A DNA stretch of 64,000 nucleotides from Lentilactobacillus fungorum (GCF_016860605.1 NZ_BNJR01000016.1:62001-126000); one strand, 5' to 3'. Positions 42,048-51,571 are shown, counted from the first letter of the stretch. Notes: generated by a model from the letters alone, not told the origin. Made by a program: numbers and translations.

Positions 42048-44195
42048 ATGGTTAGTAACAAAAAGTTAATTGTTGGTCTACTGGCAAGCATGCTGCCGCT
42101 TTTTTCGATGGCAGTAGCTGGTATTGATACGCGTTATCCGGTGGCAATCATTGCCCGAGCGAACACGGCCGCTGACCAGCAGGCAATCAACGAGATAATG
42201 CCTAATCAGAAATTACAATTGTTGGTATTGCTAAATTTAAAGCGTGAGGGGATTGTCTCGAATGCTTTTCAACTGAGTGATTTTACGCTTGAGAGTTTTA
42301 AAGCGGATCTGGCGCAATTGAAAGCACTCCAGTGGCCGATTGGGACAAAAGCAGACAGCGACGCCACTGAACCGGTTGACGGCGGTAATGGCACCTTGGG
42401 ACCAATCAATCCCGGCAACTATTCGCTAAGGGGAATCGAATACGCCACTAACTTAACCAAGCTAAGCATCAGCGTCAATTATGGCTATGGTCATCGATTT
42501 TATCACAACGATATTACTGACCTTTCACCGCTCAAAAACCTAACGAAGCTCACTTACATCGACTTAGTCGGCAATCGAATTTCGGATATTTCGCCAATCG
42601 CGGAGTTGCCAAACGTGACAACTTTATACATTAACGAAAATTGCATTACAAACCTGAATGTCTTGAACGCTAAGCAATATACCAATGGCTTTAATTATTT
42701 GAATCAAGTGGTCGTGTTACCGGCCGTGGATTTGCCAGACAATTCATACACTTGGCAAGCACCGTTCAAAAACGCACTGCCACAAAATACTGAAACTACT
42801 AATATCAAGCCGTACCAACCCTATGATCCAAAATGGATTGGCACGGGCACGACTGCCAGTGGGTTTCCCGTGGAAGCAAGCTCGCCTTACCAGCATATTC
42901 AGGTATTTCGCAATGGTATCTTTGGCAAAAACGTTCCTCCGGGCAAAGCGACTATAAATGGTGATGATATCGACTACAGTGGCTTGGCGCCGCAAATTCA
43001 GCCCAGTATGGACACGACTGATCCCTGGGGGTCATCGGCCACGGTTGTCCGTAATCCAGATACCTATTATATGATTGGTCAGTACCGTTATTTCTTGGGC
43101 AACAATGAAAGTAATCCGTTCCCAGTATTGACGTACTTTCTGCCGTACACAATCACACCGCGGGTAGCCAAATCGGTGACTGTCAATTATGTAGATGAGC
43201 AAGGTAATCAAATTCATGCGCCGCAAACGATTACCGGCTCGCTGGGACAAGCGTTTGATTTGTCAACCAGTCAATACAAACTCGCAATTGCGGGCTATAC
43301 GTTTAAGGGATATGAACCAGCAGCGGTCGGTACGATTAGCGATCAAGCGCAAACGTTCAGATTGATTTATACTAAAAACGCCATCCCGGAAAACCCAACT
43401 GGTGAGATGACGACTACTGAATCAGGAACCCAGCCAACCGTCTCAAGTCAACCGCAAATACCGTTGACGCCAGCTCAACTTGGGGAAACGACGACTCAAG
43501 GTGCTGCGGCAACCAAAACGGCGGTGTATGCGTTAAAAAAGATTTACTTATATCAAAATGCTGATTTTAAAAAGTCTGAGCGAAAGGTTGGCTACGTTAA
43601 AAAGCCAAGAGTCTTTCGGCCGATGTTTGTCATCGATGGCGTACAGTATTCAAAAGCTGGTCGGCTGCGTTACCAAGTTCGTGACGTGAACCATGACAGT
43701 TCAAGCGCGGGAATGACCGGCTTGATTACCGCTAACGCTAAATACGTTCGCCCAGTTTATTATCAGACAAGCCATTCACGGCTGACGGTCATTAATCCAA
43801 AGGGCATTAATGCCTACCAGGACCAGAATCTAACCCGCAAAGTGAAGCATTTCAAGCAAGGACAAGTTCTCAAGGTTAAGGGAATTGTTAAGCATCGTTT
43901 AACCACGCGCTATCGACTAGCTGACGGCAATTACATCACTGGCAACCGTAAGCTGGTCCAGATGGGGCGCCAAAAGATGCCTAAACAAGTTGTCGTTAAA
44001 CGGCCGATTAACCGGTATCAGGACGCTAATTTGACTAAGCGGAACGGTTCATTCAAAAAGGGTAGCCGAATAAAAGTGACCGGCTATACGTACAGCCACC
44101 CAACATCACTGAGCCAGTCAGGGACGAAACGCTTGCAGGTGGCGGGCGGCTACATGACCGCCAATAAGCAATTCGTGAAGGTTACTTATAAATGA
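42048..44195 (+). CDS. surface protein with leucine-rich repeats, MucBP-like domain and DUF5776 region
   Basis: A 715-residue extracellular protein; ATG 42048 lies 8 bases after GGGGGGG (42033-42039). After a signal peptide (LIVGLLASMLPLFSMAVAG) a helical region comes first, then leucine-rich repeats at about residues 128-208 (TNLTKLSISVN; LKNLTKLTYIDLVGNRISDI; LPNVTTLYINENCITNLNVL), of internalin type. A MucBP-like domain (about 375-443: VTVNYVDEQGNQIHAPQTIT) and a Thr/Pro linker follow. From about residue 491 a cationic DUF5776 region (AVYALKKIYLYQNADFKKSE) is shared almost verbatim with the 9824 protein. It has no LPXTG. A role in adhesion to host or plant surfaces is likely. Confidence 0.85.
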   Translation: MVSNKKLIVGLLASMLPLFSMAVAGIDTRYPVAIIARANTAADQQAINEIMPNQKLQLLVLLNLKREGIVSNAFQLSDFTLESFKADLAQLKALQWPIGTKADSDATEPVDGGNGTLGPINPGNYSLRGIEYATNLTKLSISVNYGYGHRFYHNDITDLSPLKNLTKLTYIDLVGNRISDISPIAELPNVTTLYINENCITNLNVLNAKQYTNGFNYLNQVVVLPAVDLPDNSYTWQAPFKNALPQNTETTNIKPYQPYDPKWIGTGTTASGFPVEASSPYQHIQVFRNGIFGKNVPPGKATINGDDIDYSGLAPQIQPSMDTTDPWGSSATVVRNPDTYYMIGQYRYFLGNNESNPFPVLTYFLPYTITPRVAKSVTVNYVDEQGNQIHAPQTITGSLGQAFDLSTSQYKLAIAGYTFKGYEPAAVGTISDQAQTFRLIYTKNAIPENPTGEMTTTESGTQPTVSSQPQIPLTPAQLGETTTQGAAATKTAVYALKKIYLYQNADFKKSERKVGYVKKPRVFRPMFVIDGVQYSKAGRLRYQVRDVNHDSSSAGMTGLITANAKYVRPVYYQTSHSRLTVINPKGINAYQDQNLTRKVKHFKQGQVLKVKGIVKHRLTTRYRLADGNYITGNRKLVQMGRQKMPKQVVVKRPINRYQDANLTKRNGSFKKGSRIKVTGYTYSHPTSLSQSGTKRLQVAGGYMTANKQFVKVTYK

Positions 44196-44329
44196 AGCAG
44201 GGTTTCTTGATCGCTGCCAGTGAATCTTGGTTGAATAAACATTAATAACTAACGTAATAAAAACGCACGTAACTTGGACTAAGTCAGTTAACCAAAACAT
44301 TAGTCCTAATTTTACTATGGAGGCAGCAC

Positions 44330-44941
44330 ATGAATGAGCGACAACGAATGCTAGCTGGAAAGCTTACCAATCCTCGCGACCCGGAATTATTAGATCGTCA
44401 GCGATTAGCCCACCGGCTGTGCAAGCAATATAATGATACGTTTGATGATGAGGATGATAAGCGCCATGCGTTACTGAAACAATTGTTGCCACATACGACT
44501 GGCCGTATTTATTTTCAAGGACCGATCTTTTTTGATTATGGCGACCACACAACGATTGGTGAACGTTTTTACGGCAATACCAATATTACAATTCTTGATA
44601 GCGGGCCGGTCACGATTGGGCACGATGTTTTGTTTGGCCCCAATGTCACGTTGGTAACCCCGATGCACCCACTGCGGTATCAGGATCGTAATTTTGTTCC
44701 CGACCCAACGTTGCCCGGCAAAGAGTATGCGAAGGCGATTACGATCGAAAGCAATTGTTGGCTTGCCAGCAACGTAACCGTGATTGGCGGCGTGACCATT
44801 GGTAATGGTTCGGTTATCGGAGCTGGTAGTGTTGTCACACGCGACATTCCAGCGAATTCGTTGGCAGTAGGCAATCCTTGTCGGGTAATTCGCCAGATTA
44901 CGGCGGCCGATGATATTCGGCTGAAGCGGGAACTGTTTTGA
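44330..44941 (+). CDS. sugar O-acetyltransferase (LbH, maltose acetyltransferase-like)
   Basis: A 203-residue left-handed beta-helix acetyltransferase. The N-terminal Mac domain (about 1-60) has LAGKLTNPRDPELLDRQRLA, and the hexapeptide repeats run from about 70 to 185, including TTIGERFYGNTNITILDSGP and VTVIGGVTIGNGSVIGAGSV. The catalytic histidine lies in VTPMHPLRY. It acetylates sugars such as maltose or galactosides with acetyl-CoA. Ribosome binding site GGAGGC. Monocistronic; a long hairpin follows. Confidence 0.9.
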   Translation: MNERQRMLAGKLTNPRDPELLDRQRLAHRLCKQYNDTFDDEDDKRHALLKQLLPHTTGRIYFQGPIFFDYGDHTTIGERFYGNTNITILDSGPVTIGHDVLFGPNVTLVTPMHPLRYQDRNFVPDPTLPGKEYAKAITIESNCWLASNVTVIGGVTIGNGSVIGAGSVVTRDIPANSLAVGNPCRVIRQITAADDIRLKRELF

Positions 44942-44963
44942 AGTACAGTGCGAGGCTTTTTAA

Positions 44964-45013
44964 ATTCAGGCAAGAATGGTGCTTCTTTTAAGCGTGGCGC
45001 TTCCTGCCTGAAT
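44964..45013 (+). terminator. long hairpin after the acetyltransferase gene
   Basis: ATTCAGGCA (44964-44972) pairs with TGCCTGAAT (45005-45013), with further partial pairing inside. There is no clear T-run, so termination is likely but not certain. Confidence 0.5.
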
Positions 45014-45101
45014 CTAGTTATCTCTCAAGTACGGCATGACATTGGTTTATTGGCAAATTGTCTTGGGACTTGTACACTATGTATCAAAGGAGTGGTCAAC
45101 A

Positions 45102-46091
45102 ATGTGTACAAGTGTCACATTTTTATCAGAAACTGGCGACAATTTCTTAGCCCGGACGATGGATTTTGGGTTTGAATTAAAGGGGCGTCCCGTTGTGATG
45201 CCCCGTCATCAAACGGTTCCAAGTGATGTGGACGGTTTTGAGTATTCAATGAAGTATGGTTTTGTGGGGGCTGGTCGAGCGCTTGGTAACTACATATTAG
45301 TCGACGGCGTAAATGAAAAAGGGGTGAGCGCCGCTGCCCTTTATTTCAGCGATGAAGCAAAGTTTGCTGACAAACCTCAAGCCGGTAAAGTTAACATTGC
45401 CCCTCATGAAGTCCTTAATTGGATTTTAGGGAATGCAGAGAGTTGTGGTTCTTTAGCAAGGCTGGTTGAGCAACTGAATATTGTTGCTGTATCGGTCAAG
45501 GGGCTAGGGATAAACGGACCCGTGCCGCTTCATTGGATTATTACCGATAGAAGTGGTGACAGCTACGTGTTGGAAGTGATGGCCGATGGGGTTCACTATA
45601 TGAAGAATCCAGTAGGCGTGATGACGAATAGTCCAGACTTTGGTTGGCATTTGAAGAATCTAAGTAACTACACCGAACTTCAGCCAACCCCACATCCGGC
45701 TAGAAGTTTTGATGGCTATCAGGTATCTTCGTTTGGCCCCGGTAGTGGTGCGCTTGGGATGCCAGGCGATTATACGTCCGTTTCACGGTTCGTCCGAACA
45801 GTGTATATGCGAGAATATACGGATCAAACATCAACTGACCAAACCGTCACGGAATTAAGCCACGTGCTAAACGCCGTTGAAATTCCCAAAGGTGTTAAAA
45901 TTAAGCAAGATGGCAGCGAAGATTATACGCAATACCGGGGCTATATGGATACCCAAAACCTGACTTACTACATGCAGCCATATCATGATCAAACGATGTA
46001 CCAAGTGACGTTGACTGAAGAGTTGATGAATCGGCCAAAGCCAACGGAGTTCCCACTTGCCGATCAGCAGCAGTTTCAGCAGTTGAATTAA
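45102..46091 (+). CDS. choloylglycine hydrolase family enzyme, penicillin V acylase-like
   Basis: A 329-residue Ntn-hydrolase. I start it at ATG 45102 (AAAGGAG 8 bases upstream), which places the nucleophile Cys2 directly after the initiator; it is exposed when Met is removed. Other expected residues are in place: Arg18 and Asp21 in FLARTMDFG, with Asn and Arg later in ITDRSGDSYV and RFVRTVY. In the loop after GVNEKGVS the sequence is AAALYFSDEAKF, closer to the M-L-Y-Y of penicillin V acylases than to the G-L-N-F-P-G-Y of bile salt hydrolases, so a penicillin V acylase-type or quorum-signal (acyl-homoserine lactone) activity is possible. Monocistronic, terminator downstream. Confidence 0.85.
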   Translation: MCTSVTFLSETGDNFLARTMDFGFELKGRPVVMPRHQTVPSDVDGFEYSMKYGFVGAGRALGNYILVDGVNEKGVSAAALYFSDEAKFADKPQAGKVNIAPHEVLNWILGNAESCGSLARLVEQLNIVAVSVKGLGINGPVPLHWIITDRSGDSYVLEVMADGVHYMKNPVGVMTNSPDFGWHLKNLSNYTELQPTPHPARSFDGYQVSSFGPGSGALGMPGDYTSVSRFVRTVYMREYTDQTSTDQTVTELSHVLNAVEIPKGVKIKQDGSEDYTQYRGYMDTQNLTYYMQPYHDQTMYQVTLTEELMNRPKPTEFPLADQQQFQQLN

Positions 46092-46128
46092 TTCATGAAG
46101 GCCTACCGTAAAATTAATTAGGCAATCT

Positions 46129-46173
46129 TAAAACGCCAATTTTCTGAAAATTATACAGAATGATTGGCGTTTA
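46129..46173. terminator. strong hairpin terminator
   Basis: AAACGCCAAT pairs with ATTGGCGTTT across a 24-base loop that itself contains TTTTCTG/CAGAA pairing. It ends the hydrolase transcript. Confidence 0.75.
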
Positions 46174-46231
46174 TCAGTATCAATGTGGTAATAATTGTTT
46201 AGAAGTGGGAGATTATCATGACCAGATCAAA

Positions 46232-46429
46232 TTAAGTTTCCGATTTTCGTGGGTCATTAAATTCCGTATCAGGTGACTCATCATTCCAAGCCGGTGACTT
46301 TTCTTGATCGTCATCCGTTGCTTCTTGGTTAGGAACGTCAATTGATTCTGGTTTGTGGCGAGGTTCTTCTTGAACTTGCTTTTGGTCTTCTTGGTTATTC
46401 AAAGCCTTCTTTGAGTTGTCAGATGTCAT
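46232..46429 (-). CDS. small acidic hydrophilic protein
   Basis: A 65-residue, very polar protein with many Asp, Glu, Gln, Lys and Pro residues and no hydrophobic core (for example KPESIDVPNQEATDDDQEKS). It is probably unstructured. The AAGGAGG ribosome binding site is strong and well placed, so it is likely made. It is followed on the same strand by another small gene (46483). I do not recognise a family; stress-linked disordered proteins of this sort occur in lactobacilli. Confidence 0.6.
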   Translation of the reverse strand: MTSDNSKKALNNQEDQKQVQEEPRHKPESIDVPNQEATDDDQEKSPAWNDESPDTEFNDPRKSET

Positions 46430-46482
46430 TGGGTTTCCTCCTTGTCGTAAGTAAAGTGGATAGCGACGTCTGCTTTGCGTAG

Positions 46483-46689
46483 CTACCGTTTCTTCTTAAA
46501 CGGGTTATCTTTGCCCTTAGGATGGCGATCCTTATACCATTGCTTGGCCTTATCAGTTGCAATGGCAATCGCTTTTTGATCAGAAGCGCCTTCATCTTTT
46601 AAGGCATTAGCAATGGCGATTGCTTTATTTCGAACGACTTTTTTGAGATTCTTGAGCGATTCGGGATAATTGGTTTCAGTCCATGGCAT
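46483..46689 (-). CDS. small conserved basic protein, YdaT-like
   Basis: A 68-residue protein starting MPWTETNYPESLKNLKKVVR, with two helices (KAIAIANALKDEGASDQKAI) and a lysine-rich end (WYKDRHPKGKDNPFKKKR). The M-P-W-x-x-x-x-Y-P-x-S start and the A-I-A-I-A-T-x-x-A-K-x-W pattern are shared by a widespread family of short uncharacterised proteins in bacilli and lactobacilli. It has a strong AAAGGAGG. The function is unknown; the base-rich composition would suit nucleic acid binding. Confidence 0.75.
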   Translation of the reverse strand: MPWTETNYPESLKNLKKVVRNKAIAIANALKDEGASDQKAIAIATDKAKQWYKDRHPKGKDNPFKKKR

Positions 46690-47060
46690 TGAAAACCTCC
46701 TTTATACTCCTTTATAATTGAAGCGATCAATTGGTAAAACTTTCGCCGAGACACCAAGGGACGATCATTATACTGAATAAAATCGACCACCTTAATTTAG
46801 GCTTGATGATGTTAAAGCAAAATCATCTCAAAAAGGATCGAATTCGAAGCTTCTGGGATGATTTTCATTTAGTATATAATCACTTAGTTGCCTTGGTCAA
46901 AATTAATGATTGCTATTTAGTTATGATTTAAAGCGATTAGTTAACAATTATGATGTAATGGCATTCATATTTGAAATACGGATCGCTTTAGTTGAATAAA
47001 TTTGGTAAACTTTACCGTATCTAATTGATATAGCGAGTATTTAGAAAGGTAGATTCAAGC
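46690..47060. other. intergenic stretch upstream of recQ
   Basis: About 370 bp with no supportable gene. AAAATCATC (46819-46827) and GATGATTTT (46857-46865) form the arms of a hairpin with a T-rich 3' end. GGTAAACTTTACC near 47004-47016 is a short palindrome upstream of recQ and could be part of its promoter region. AGAAAGGTAG at 47041-47050 is a modest ribosome binding site for recQ. Confidence 0.4.
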
Positions 47061-48845
47061 ATGACCCCTCAACAACTTCTAAAAACAAAATTTGGCTACG
47101 ACAGCTTTCGGCCGGGACAAGAAACCGTCATTAACGATATTTTGGCTCATCGAAATGTGTTGACAATCATGCCGACCGGTGGCGGAAAGTCCTTGTGTTA
47201 CCAGATTCCAGCTTTATTATTACCCGGTGTCACGCTGGTAGTCTCGCCATTGATTGCCTTAATGAAGGATCAAGTTGATGCGCTAAATGAAAATGGTATT
47301 GCGGCGACCTTCATTAATAGTAGCTTGGATTATGACGAAATTGACGAACGGTTCGCAAAAGCCGCAAGCGGTGAGGTGAAGCTTCTCTATGTTTCACCGG
47401 AACGACTAGATTCGGGGGCCTTTTTTAAGCTGGCCCAGCTACCGATTGATTTAGTGGCGGTTGATGAGGCTCATTGCATTTCACAGTGGGGCCATGATTT
47501 TCGTCCGAGCTATTTGGCCCTCACCGATCATTTGAATCAATTACCTTCAAAGCCGACGGTAGTTGCGTTAACGGCGACGGCTACCCCGCGAGTTGCTGCG
47601 GACATCAAGCAGCGCTTAGGAATGAGCGAAGAGGTTAAAACTGGTTTTGAGCGCGATAATTTATCCTTTAAGGTCGTTAAAGATCAAGATAGTGACCGAT
47701 ATTTGCTGGACTATTTAAAGCTCAACGCTAATGAATCAGGAATCATTTACGCTAGCACGCGCAAAGAGGTGGAGCGGCTAACTCATTTACTTGAGAAACA
47801 CCATTTTTCGGTCACGATGTATCATGGCGGTTTATCAAAGGAAAAGCGACGGCAAAACCAAGACGATTTCTTATATGATCGAAAATTAGTGATGGCCGCA
47901 ACTAATGCGTTCGGCATGGGGATTGATAAGAGTAACGTCCGGTTTGTCATTCATGACTCAGTTCCTGGTAGCTTGGAAGCTTACTATCAAGAGGCTGGCC
48001 GGGCTGGTCGAGACGGCCTTCCCAGTGAAGCAATTTTATTGTTTAAGATTGGTGACGTTCAAACGCAACGGTTCTTTATTGATCAATCGGAACGTGATGA
48101 GCAAAGTAAGCGCCGGGAATATGAGAAGTTACAGGTGATGACAGAATATGCCAACACGGAACAATGCTTGCAGCAATTTATTCTCAATTATTTTGGCGAA
48201 GAAGGACCCAAATGCGGTCGTTGCAGTAATTGCTTGGACACCCGCGAGTCGCAAGATATTACGATTGATACGCAAAAAGTGCTGTCGTGTGTTTACCGGA
48301 TGCATGAACGCTTCGGCAAAAGCTTGGTCGCCCAAGTCTTGACTGGCTCTCAGGGACAAAAGGTGCGAAGCTTTCACTTTGATCAACTTTCTACGTACGG
48401 CCTGATGAAAGGACAATCGCAACGGGCAATTGTTGGACTGATTGATTATCTCACGGCGGCTGGGTATTTACTGGCGACAGGTGGCCAATTCCCGGTTTTG
48501 AAAGTATCCTCACTTGGCTTAGCCGTTTTGAAGGGCCAACAGAAGGTTTCTCGGAAAACGTCGGTTAAGGCAACCAAGAACCTTCCTGAAAATGACGATT
48601 TGTTTGAAGCGCTTCGAAAGCTGCGACGACAATTTGCCGAGGATCAAAGCGTCCCACCGTTTGTTATTTTTTCCGATAAAACCCTTCACGAGATGAGTGC
48701 GGTAATGCCAACAACGGCTGCTGAAATGTTGGATGTGAAAGGCGTTGGCGAAAATAAGATGGAGAAATATGGACAGGCATTTCTGCAGGAAATTGCGACG
48801 TTTAAGGAGAAGGCACTTAGTTCGACGACATCGAATGAGCGTTGA
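47061..48845 (+). CDS. recQ: ATP-dependent DNA helicase RecQ
   Basis: A 594-residue RecQ helicase. Order of motifs: [17 protein letters not shown] (motif 0), Walker [13 protein letters not shown] with Lys43, DEAH at 135-138, [14 protein letters not shown] (motif III), [20 protein letters not shown] (motif V) and EAGRAGRDG (motif VI). A zinc-binding cluster follows ([20 protein letters not shown], then NC), then an RQC winged helix, and an HRDC domain at the C-terminus ([20 protein letters not shown]). It unwinds 3'-5' in recombination and replication fork repair. Full length. No operon partner is visible. Confidence 0.95.
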   Translation: MTPQQLLKTKFGYDSFRPGQETVINDILAHRNVLTIMPTGGGKSLCYQIPALLLPGVTLVVSPLIALMKDQVDALNENGIAATFINSSLDYDEIDERFAKAASGEVKLLYVSPERLDSGAFFKLAQLPIDLVAVDEAHCISQWGHDFRPSYLALTDHLNQLPSKPTVVALTATATPRVAADIKQRLGMSEEVKTGFERDNLSFKVVKDQDSDRYLLDYLKLNANESGIIYASTRKEVERLTHLLEKHHFSVTMYHGGLSKEKRRQNQDDFLYDRKLVMAATNAFGMGIDKSNVRFVIHDSVPGSLEAYYQEAGRAGRDGLPSEAILLFKIGDVQTQRFFIDQSERDEQSKRREYEKLQVMTEYANTEQCLQQFILNYFGEEGPKCGRCSNCLDTRESQDITIDTQKVLSCVYRMHERFGKSLVAQVLTGSQGQKVRSFHFDQLSTYGLMKGQSQRAIVGLIDYLTAAGYLLATGGQFPVLKVSSLGLAVLKGQQKVSRKTSVKATKNLPENDDLFEALRKLRRQFAEDQSVPPFVIFSDKTLHEMSAVMPTTAAEMLDVKGVGENKMEKYGQAFLQEIATFKEKALSSTTSNER

Positions 48846-49083
48846 TGATTGTCCAATGTCAAAAACCGGTTTGACAAGATGACTTTTTTGCAAATTAAAG
48901 AATCGCATTAAATTTTCTATTTTAACAAAACGGTACTTTGTTAAAATAAGCGTTAAGATAGATAGTCACAAGACCTTAAAGTGCTATTGGGGACGATCAT
49001 TGACTAACACAAAATTAACTGTTACCAGTAATTTCCAACTAATTTTCGTGTATAATAAAAAGGCAGTTTTAATTAAATATAGA

Positions 49084-49170
49084 TAACATTAGGGGAGCCA
49101 TTTGGCTGAGACAGAGATTTCTGGACCCTTCGAACCTGATCTGGTTAGCGCCAGCGTAGGAAAGATGTTA
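49084..49170 (+). promoter_or_regulatory. TPP riboswitch upstream of thiW
   Basis: P1 strands TAACATT/GATGTTA enclose the conserved GGGGAGCC, GGCTGAGA, GACCCTTCGAACCTGATCTG and GCCAGCGTAGGAA segments of the THI-box. TATAAT at 49051-49056 is the likely -10 box. Thiamin diphosphate binding should promote the terminator at 49183-49218. Confidence 0.95.
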
Positions 49171-49182
49171 GAAGCCAACTAG

Positions 49183-49218
49183 GCCTCCTGTTGTTATCTC
49201 AACAAATTGGAGGCTTTT
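49183..49218 (+). terminator. riboswitch-linked terminator covering the thiW ribosome binding site
   Basis: GCCTCC (49183-49188) pairs with GGAGGC (49209-49214), with inner TTGTT/AACAA pairing, then TTTTCTT. The 3' arm contains the GGAGG of thiW, so the hairpin can block both transcription and translation. Confidence 0.85.
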
Positions 49219-49222
49219 CTTA

Positions 49223-49753
49223 ATGAGAAAGAGTTCGACTTATCGGTTAGTATTAACAGCAGTACTATCAGCTGTTGGGGTTGTCGGCGGTAGTTTGTTT
49301 GAATTTACAATTGGGGTTGCCAAGGTAGCCCCAATGCAGCATTTGATTAACTTGATTTCAGGGGTCTTGGTTGGGCCTTGGTGGGCCCTGACGCAAGCAT
49401 TCATCACTTCTTTGATTCGTAATTTGCTGGGAACCGGTACTATCTTGGCATTTCCCGGCAGCATGATTGGGGCATTTTGCGTTGGTTGGATTTTCCAAAA
49501 AACGCAGAAGCTGATCTTAGCCGCCTTTGGTGAATTGATTGGCACTGGCATCATTGGGGCAATTGTGGCTTATCCAATTGCAAAATGGCTGATGGGCGCT
49601 ACTGGGGCGATTTTTCTGTTCATCCCAAGTTTCTTCATGAGTGCCTTAGTAGGGGTTGTTTTTGGTTACATTATTCTACAAAGCATCTGGAAGCGAGTTG
49701 TTGTACCCCAAAAAGAAAAATTGGGTATCGGCAATCAATCCGATCATGAGTGA
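49223..49753 (+). CDS. thiW: ThiW family ECF substrate-binding component (thiazole)
   Basis: A 176-residue membrane protein with about five hydrophobic segments. GVLVGPWWALTQAFITSLIR and the pattern GxxxNxxGTGTxLAFPGSMIGAF match ThiW, the substrate-specific S component predicted to import the thiazole moiety of thiamin. It has no dedicated ATPase or transmembrane partner here, so it must use the shared EcfAA'T module encoded elsewhere. It is under a TPP riboswitch, as ThiW genes are. The ribosome binding site GGAGG lies inside the regulatory hairpin. Confidence 0.88.
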   Translation: MRKSSTYRLVLTAVLSAVGVVGGSLFEFTIGVAKVAPMQHLINLISGVLVGPWWALTQAFITSLIRNLLGTGTILAFPGSMIGAFCVGWIFQKTQKLILAAFGELIGTGIIGAIVAYPIAKWLMGATGAIFLFIPSFFMSALVGVVFGYIILQSIWKRVVVPQKEKLGIGNQSDHE

Positions 49754-49835
49754 CTTTTTTAGCCATAAGCGTCGTTACTAACTTTTATCCCGTTTGGTGT
49801 TATAAATAAACGTGTAAAGAGTTAGGAGGGGTATC

Positions 49836-51278
49836 ATGGATGCAAGTAGGGGGAAAAATCTGTCAATCATTTTTGTATTGGGTATGTTCTCGTTTCTGAC
49901 ATCTTTGTCAGGGTCGAGTACTAATTTGGCTATTCCCAAAATTGCGATTTCAATGGATATTTCAAGTAGCATGGCAACTTGGATTGTCCAAATCGGCTTG
50001 ATTACAACGGCCATTTTATTGGTGATGTTTGGCCATATTGGTGATATTTTATCCAAAGATGCTGTTTTTATGGCTGGCGGGATTGGTTTTTTAATCGGTT
50101 CAGCAATCACCGGGTTTGCGCCTGATTTTGCGATTATCTTAGTTGGCCGGGTCATTCAAGCAATTGGTGCTGCGATGATTATGGCTAATTCAATGGGGAT
50201 TGTGACCGAATACTTCCCGGATAAGCGCCGGGCTGAAGCACTAGCGATGATCTCAATGTTTATTTCAGTTGGCTCAATTTCTGGACCCGGAATCGGTGGG
50301 TTTATCATTTCAGTTTCTAGTTGGCGCTGGATTTATTGGATTAATATTCCACTGGGCATTTTGGTACTATGGTTGGGGTTTAAATTTTTGCCCGTGCCCC
50401 GTGAATCATGGGGGCACATTCGGCAAGTGACCAAAGGGGCCAATTGGACAGGTCAAAACTTGTTTACAGTTGGCATTATTATCTTCTTCTTAAGTGGTTC
50501 GTTCTTTCAAAGTGGCCGATCCCAATTACTAATGGGGTTGTTATTCTTTGCCATTGGAGGTGCTATTACGGTTTATTCATTTATCCAAGATGATAAAGCC
50601 AATTTACCGTGGATTGCGCCAGAAGTGCTTCATAACCGTGGCTTTATGACATCAATTCTTGCTCTGATGCTGGTTATGATGGTTAATTCATTTTCTAATA
50701 TTTTATTGCCATTTTATTTGCAAAGCTATAATGGCATGAGCCCGTTTACCAGCGGGTTGGTGATTATGCTGCAATCCGTTACAATGTTGATGACAACGCC
50801 ATTTGCTGGGGTCTTAGCTGACCGAATTAATCGAGAACTCATGACGGTGGTGGGGTTATTAATTTTGATGATCTCCCAAGTGGGGTATGCCTTTTTTCCC
50901 CAGGGACTTGATATGTGGAAAATTATTCCGCCAATCATTTTAAACGGGATTGGGATGGCGATCTTCCTGTCACCGAATAACGCGTTAACGATGGGCATGG
51001 TCGATAAAAAGATGTCGGGGATTGCCGGTTCACTGAACTCGTTTGCCCGGACACTGGGCATGACGGTCGGCATTAGTTTTGCTTCATCAATGTTATTCTT
51101 CCAGCTGCCAGGGGTCACGCGAATTAGCCCAGCGGTCGGGGATCGATTTGTTCGTGCATTTTATAACGTTTTTTGGTTGGCAACGGTCATATCAGCGATT
51201 GCCCTCATTGTTGTTTTAGTCAGGTATTTAGGCTCAAAAAAGAATTCGAATAAGGCTACTGTAAAGGAGTCCAATTAA
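49836..51278 (+). CDS. DHA2-family MFS transporter
   Basis: A 480-residue, 14-helix major facilitator of the DHA2 exporter type. Typical segments: SGSSTNLAIPKIAISMDISS in helix 1, GPGIGGFIISVSSWRWIYWI (motif C and following loop) and DRINRELMTVVGLLILMISQ in the second half. It differs clearly from the exporter at 6506 and has no regulator next to it. Ribosome binding site AGGAGGGG. A terminator overlaps its stop codon. The substrate is unknown; multidrug or organic anion export by family. Confidence 0.88.
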   Translation: MDASRGKNLSIIFVLGMFSFLTSLSGSSTNLAIPKIAISMDISSSMATWIVQIGLITTAILLVMFGHIGDILSKDAVFMAGGIGFLIGSAITGFAPDFAIILVGRVIQAIGAAMIMANSMGIVTEYFPDKRRAEALAMISMFISVGSISGPGIGGFIISVSSWRWIYWINIPLGILVLWLGFKFLPVPRESWGHIRQVTKGANWTGQNLFTVGIIIFFLSGSFFQSGRSQLLMGLLFFAIGGAITVYSFIQDDKANLPWIAPEVLHNRGFMTSILALMLVMMVNSFSNILLPFYLQSYNGMSPFTSGLVIMLQSVTMLMTTPFAGVLADRINRELMTVVGLLILMISQVGYAFFPQGLDMWKIIPPIILNGIGMAIFLSPNNALTMGMVDKKMSGIAGSLNSFARTLGMTVGISFASSMLFFQLPGVTRISPAVGDRFVRAFYNVFWLATVISAIALIVVLVRYLGSKKNSNKATVKESN

Positions 51279-51292
51279 CGGATTCCTTTTTT
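51266..51292 (+). terminator. terminator overlapping the MFS stop codon
   Basis: GGAGTCC pairs with GGATTCC (one G-U pair) around AATTAAC, followed by six T residues. The stop codon TAA lies in the loop. Confidence 0.8.
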
Positions 51293-51358
51293 CGTTTGCT
51301 TATTTTTTCGTATTTAAAGCTGAATTTGATGTATGATAACTAAGGGGAGGTGATGATA

Positions 51359-51490
51359 ATGCCCACGACTTCCACTGAAGATCTGATTCTTTATAAACAG
51401 CTGCAAAAGGATAAGCAAGCTGAACAGAAACAAGCTACCGTGAAGCTGTACGGAATGATTTCGCTGATGTATATGTATTTAGGGGCATAG
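51359..51490 (+). CDS. 43-residue small protein
   Basis: A frame from ATG 51359 with a strong AGGGGAGGTGAT ribosome binding site: MPTTSTEDLILYKQLQKDKQ, then AEQKQATVKLYGMISLMYMY and LGA. It is a charged helix followed by a short hydrophobic end, like a small tail-anchored protein. It is bracketed by a terminator on each side (51266-51292 and 51572-51601), so it forms its own transcription unit. No family recognised. The start context is better than for most small frames in this window. Confidence 0.6.
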   Translation: MPTTSTEDLILYKQLQKDKQAEQKQATVKLYGMISLMYMYLGA

Positions 51491-51571
51491 AAATGATTAT
51501 TAATTATATTGTGGTAAATCACAAGTTTGTTTGTGGCTAGAATAAAATTAATAATCGGATCGTTGTGAAAT

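Noticed and set aside
46731-46931. 66-codon plus-strand frame upstream of recQ
   Set aside because: No ribosome binding site; it covers an AT-rich hairpin region and looks like a chance frame.
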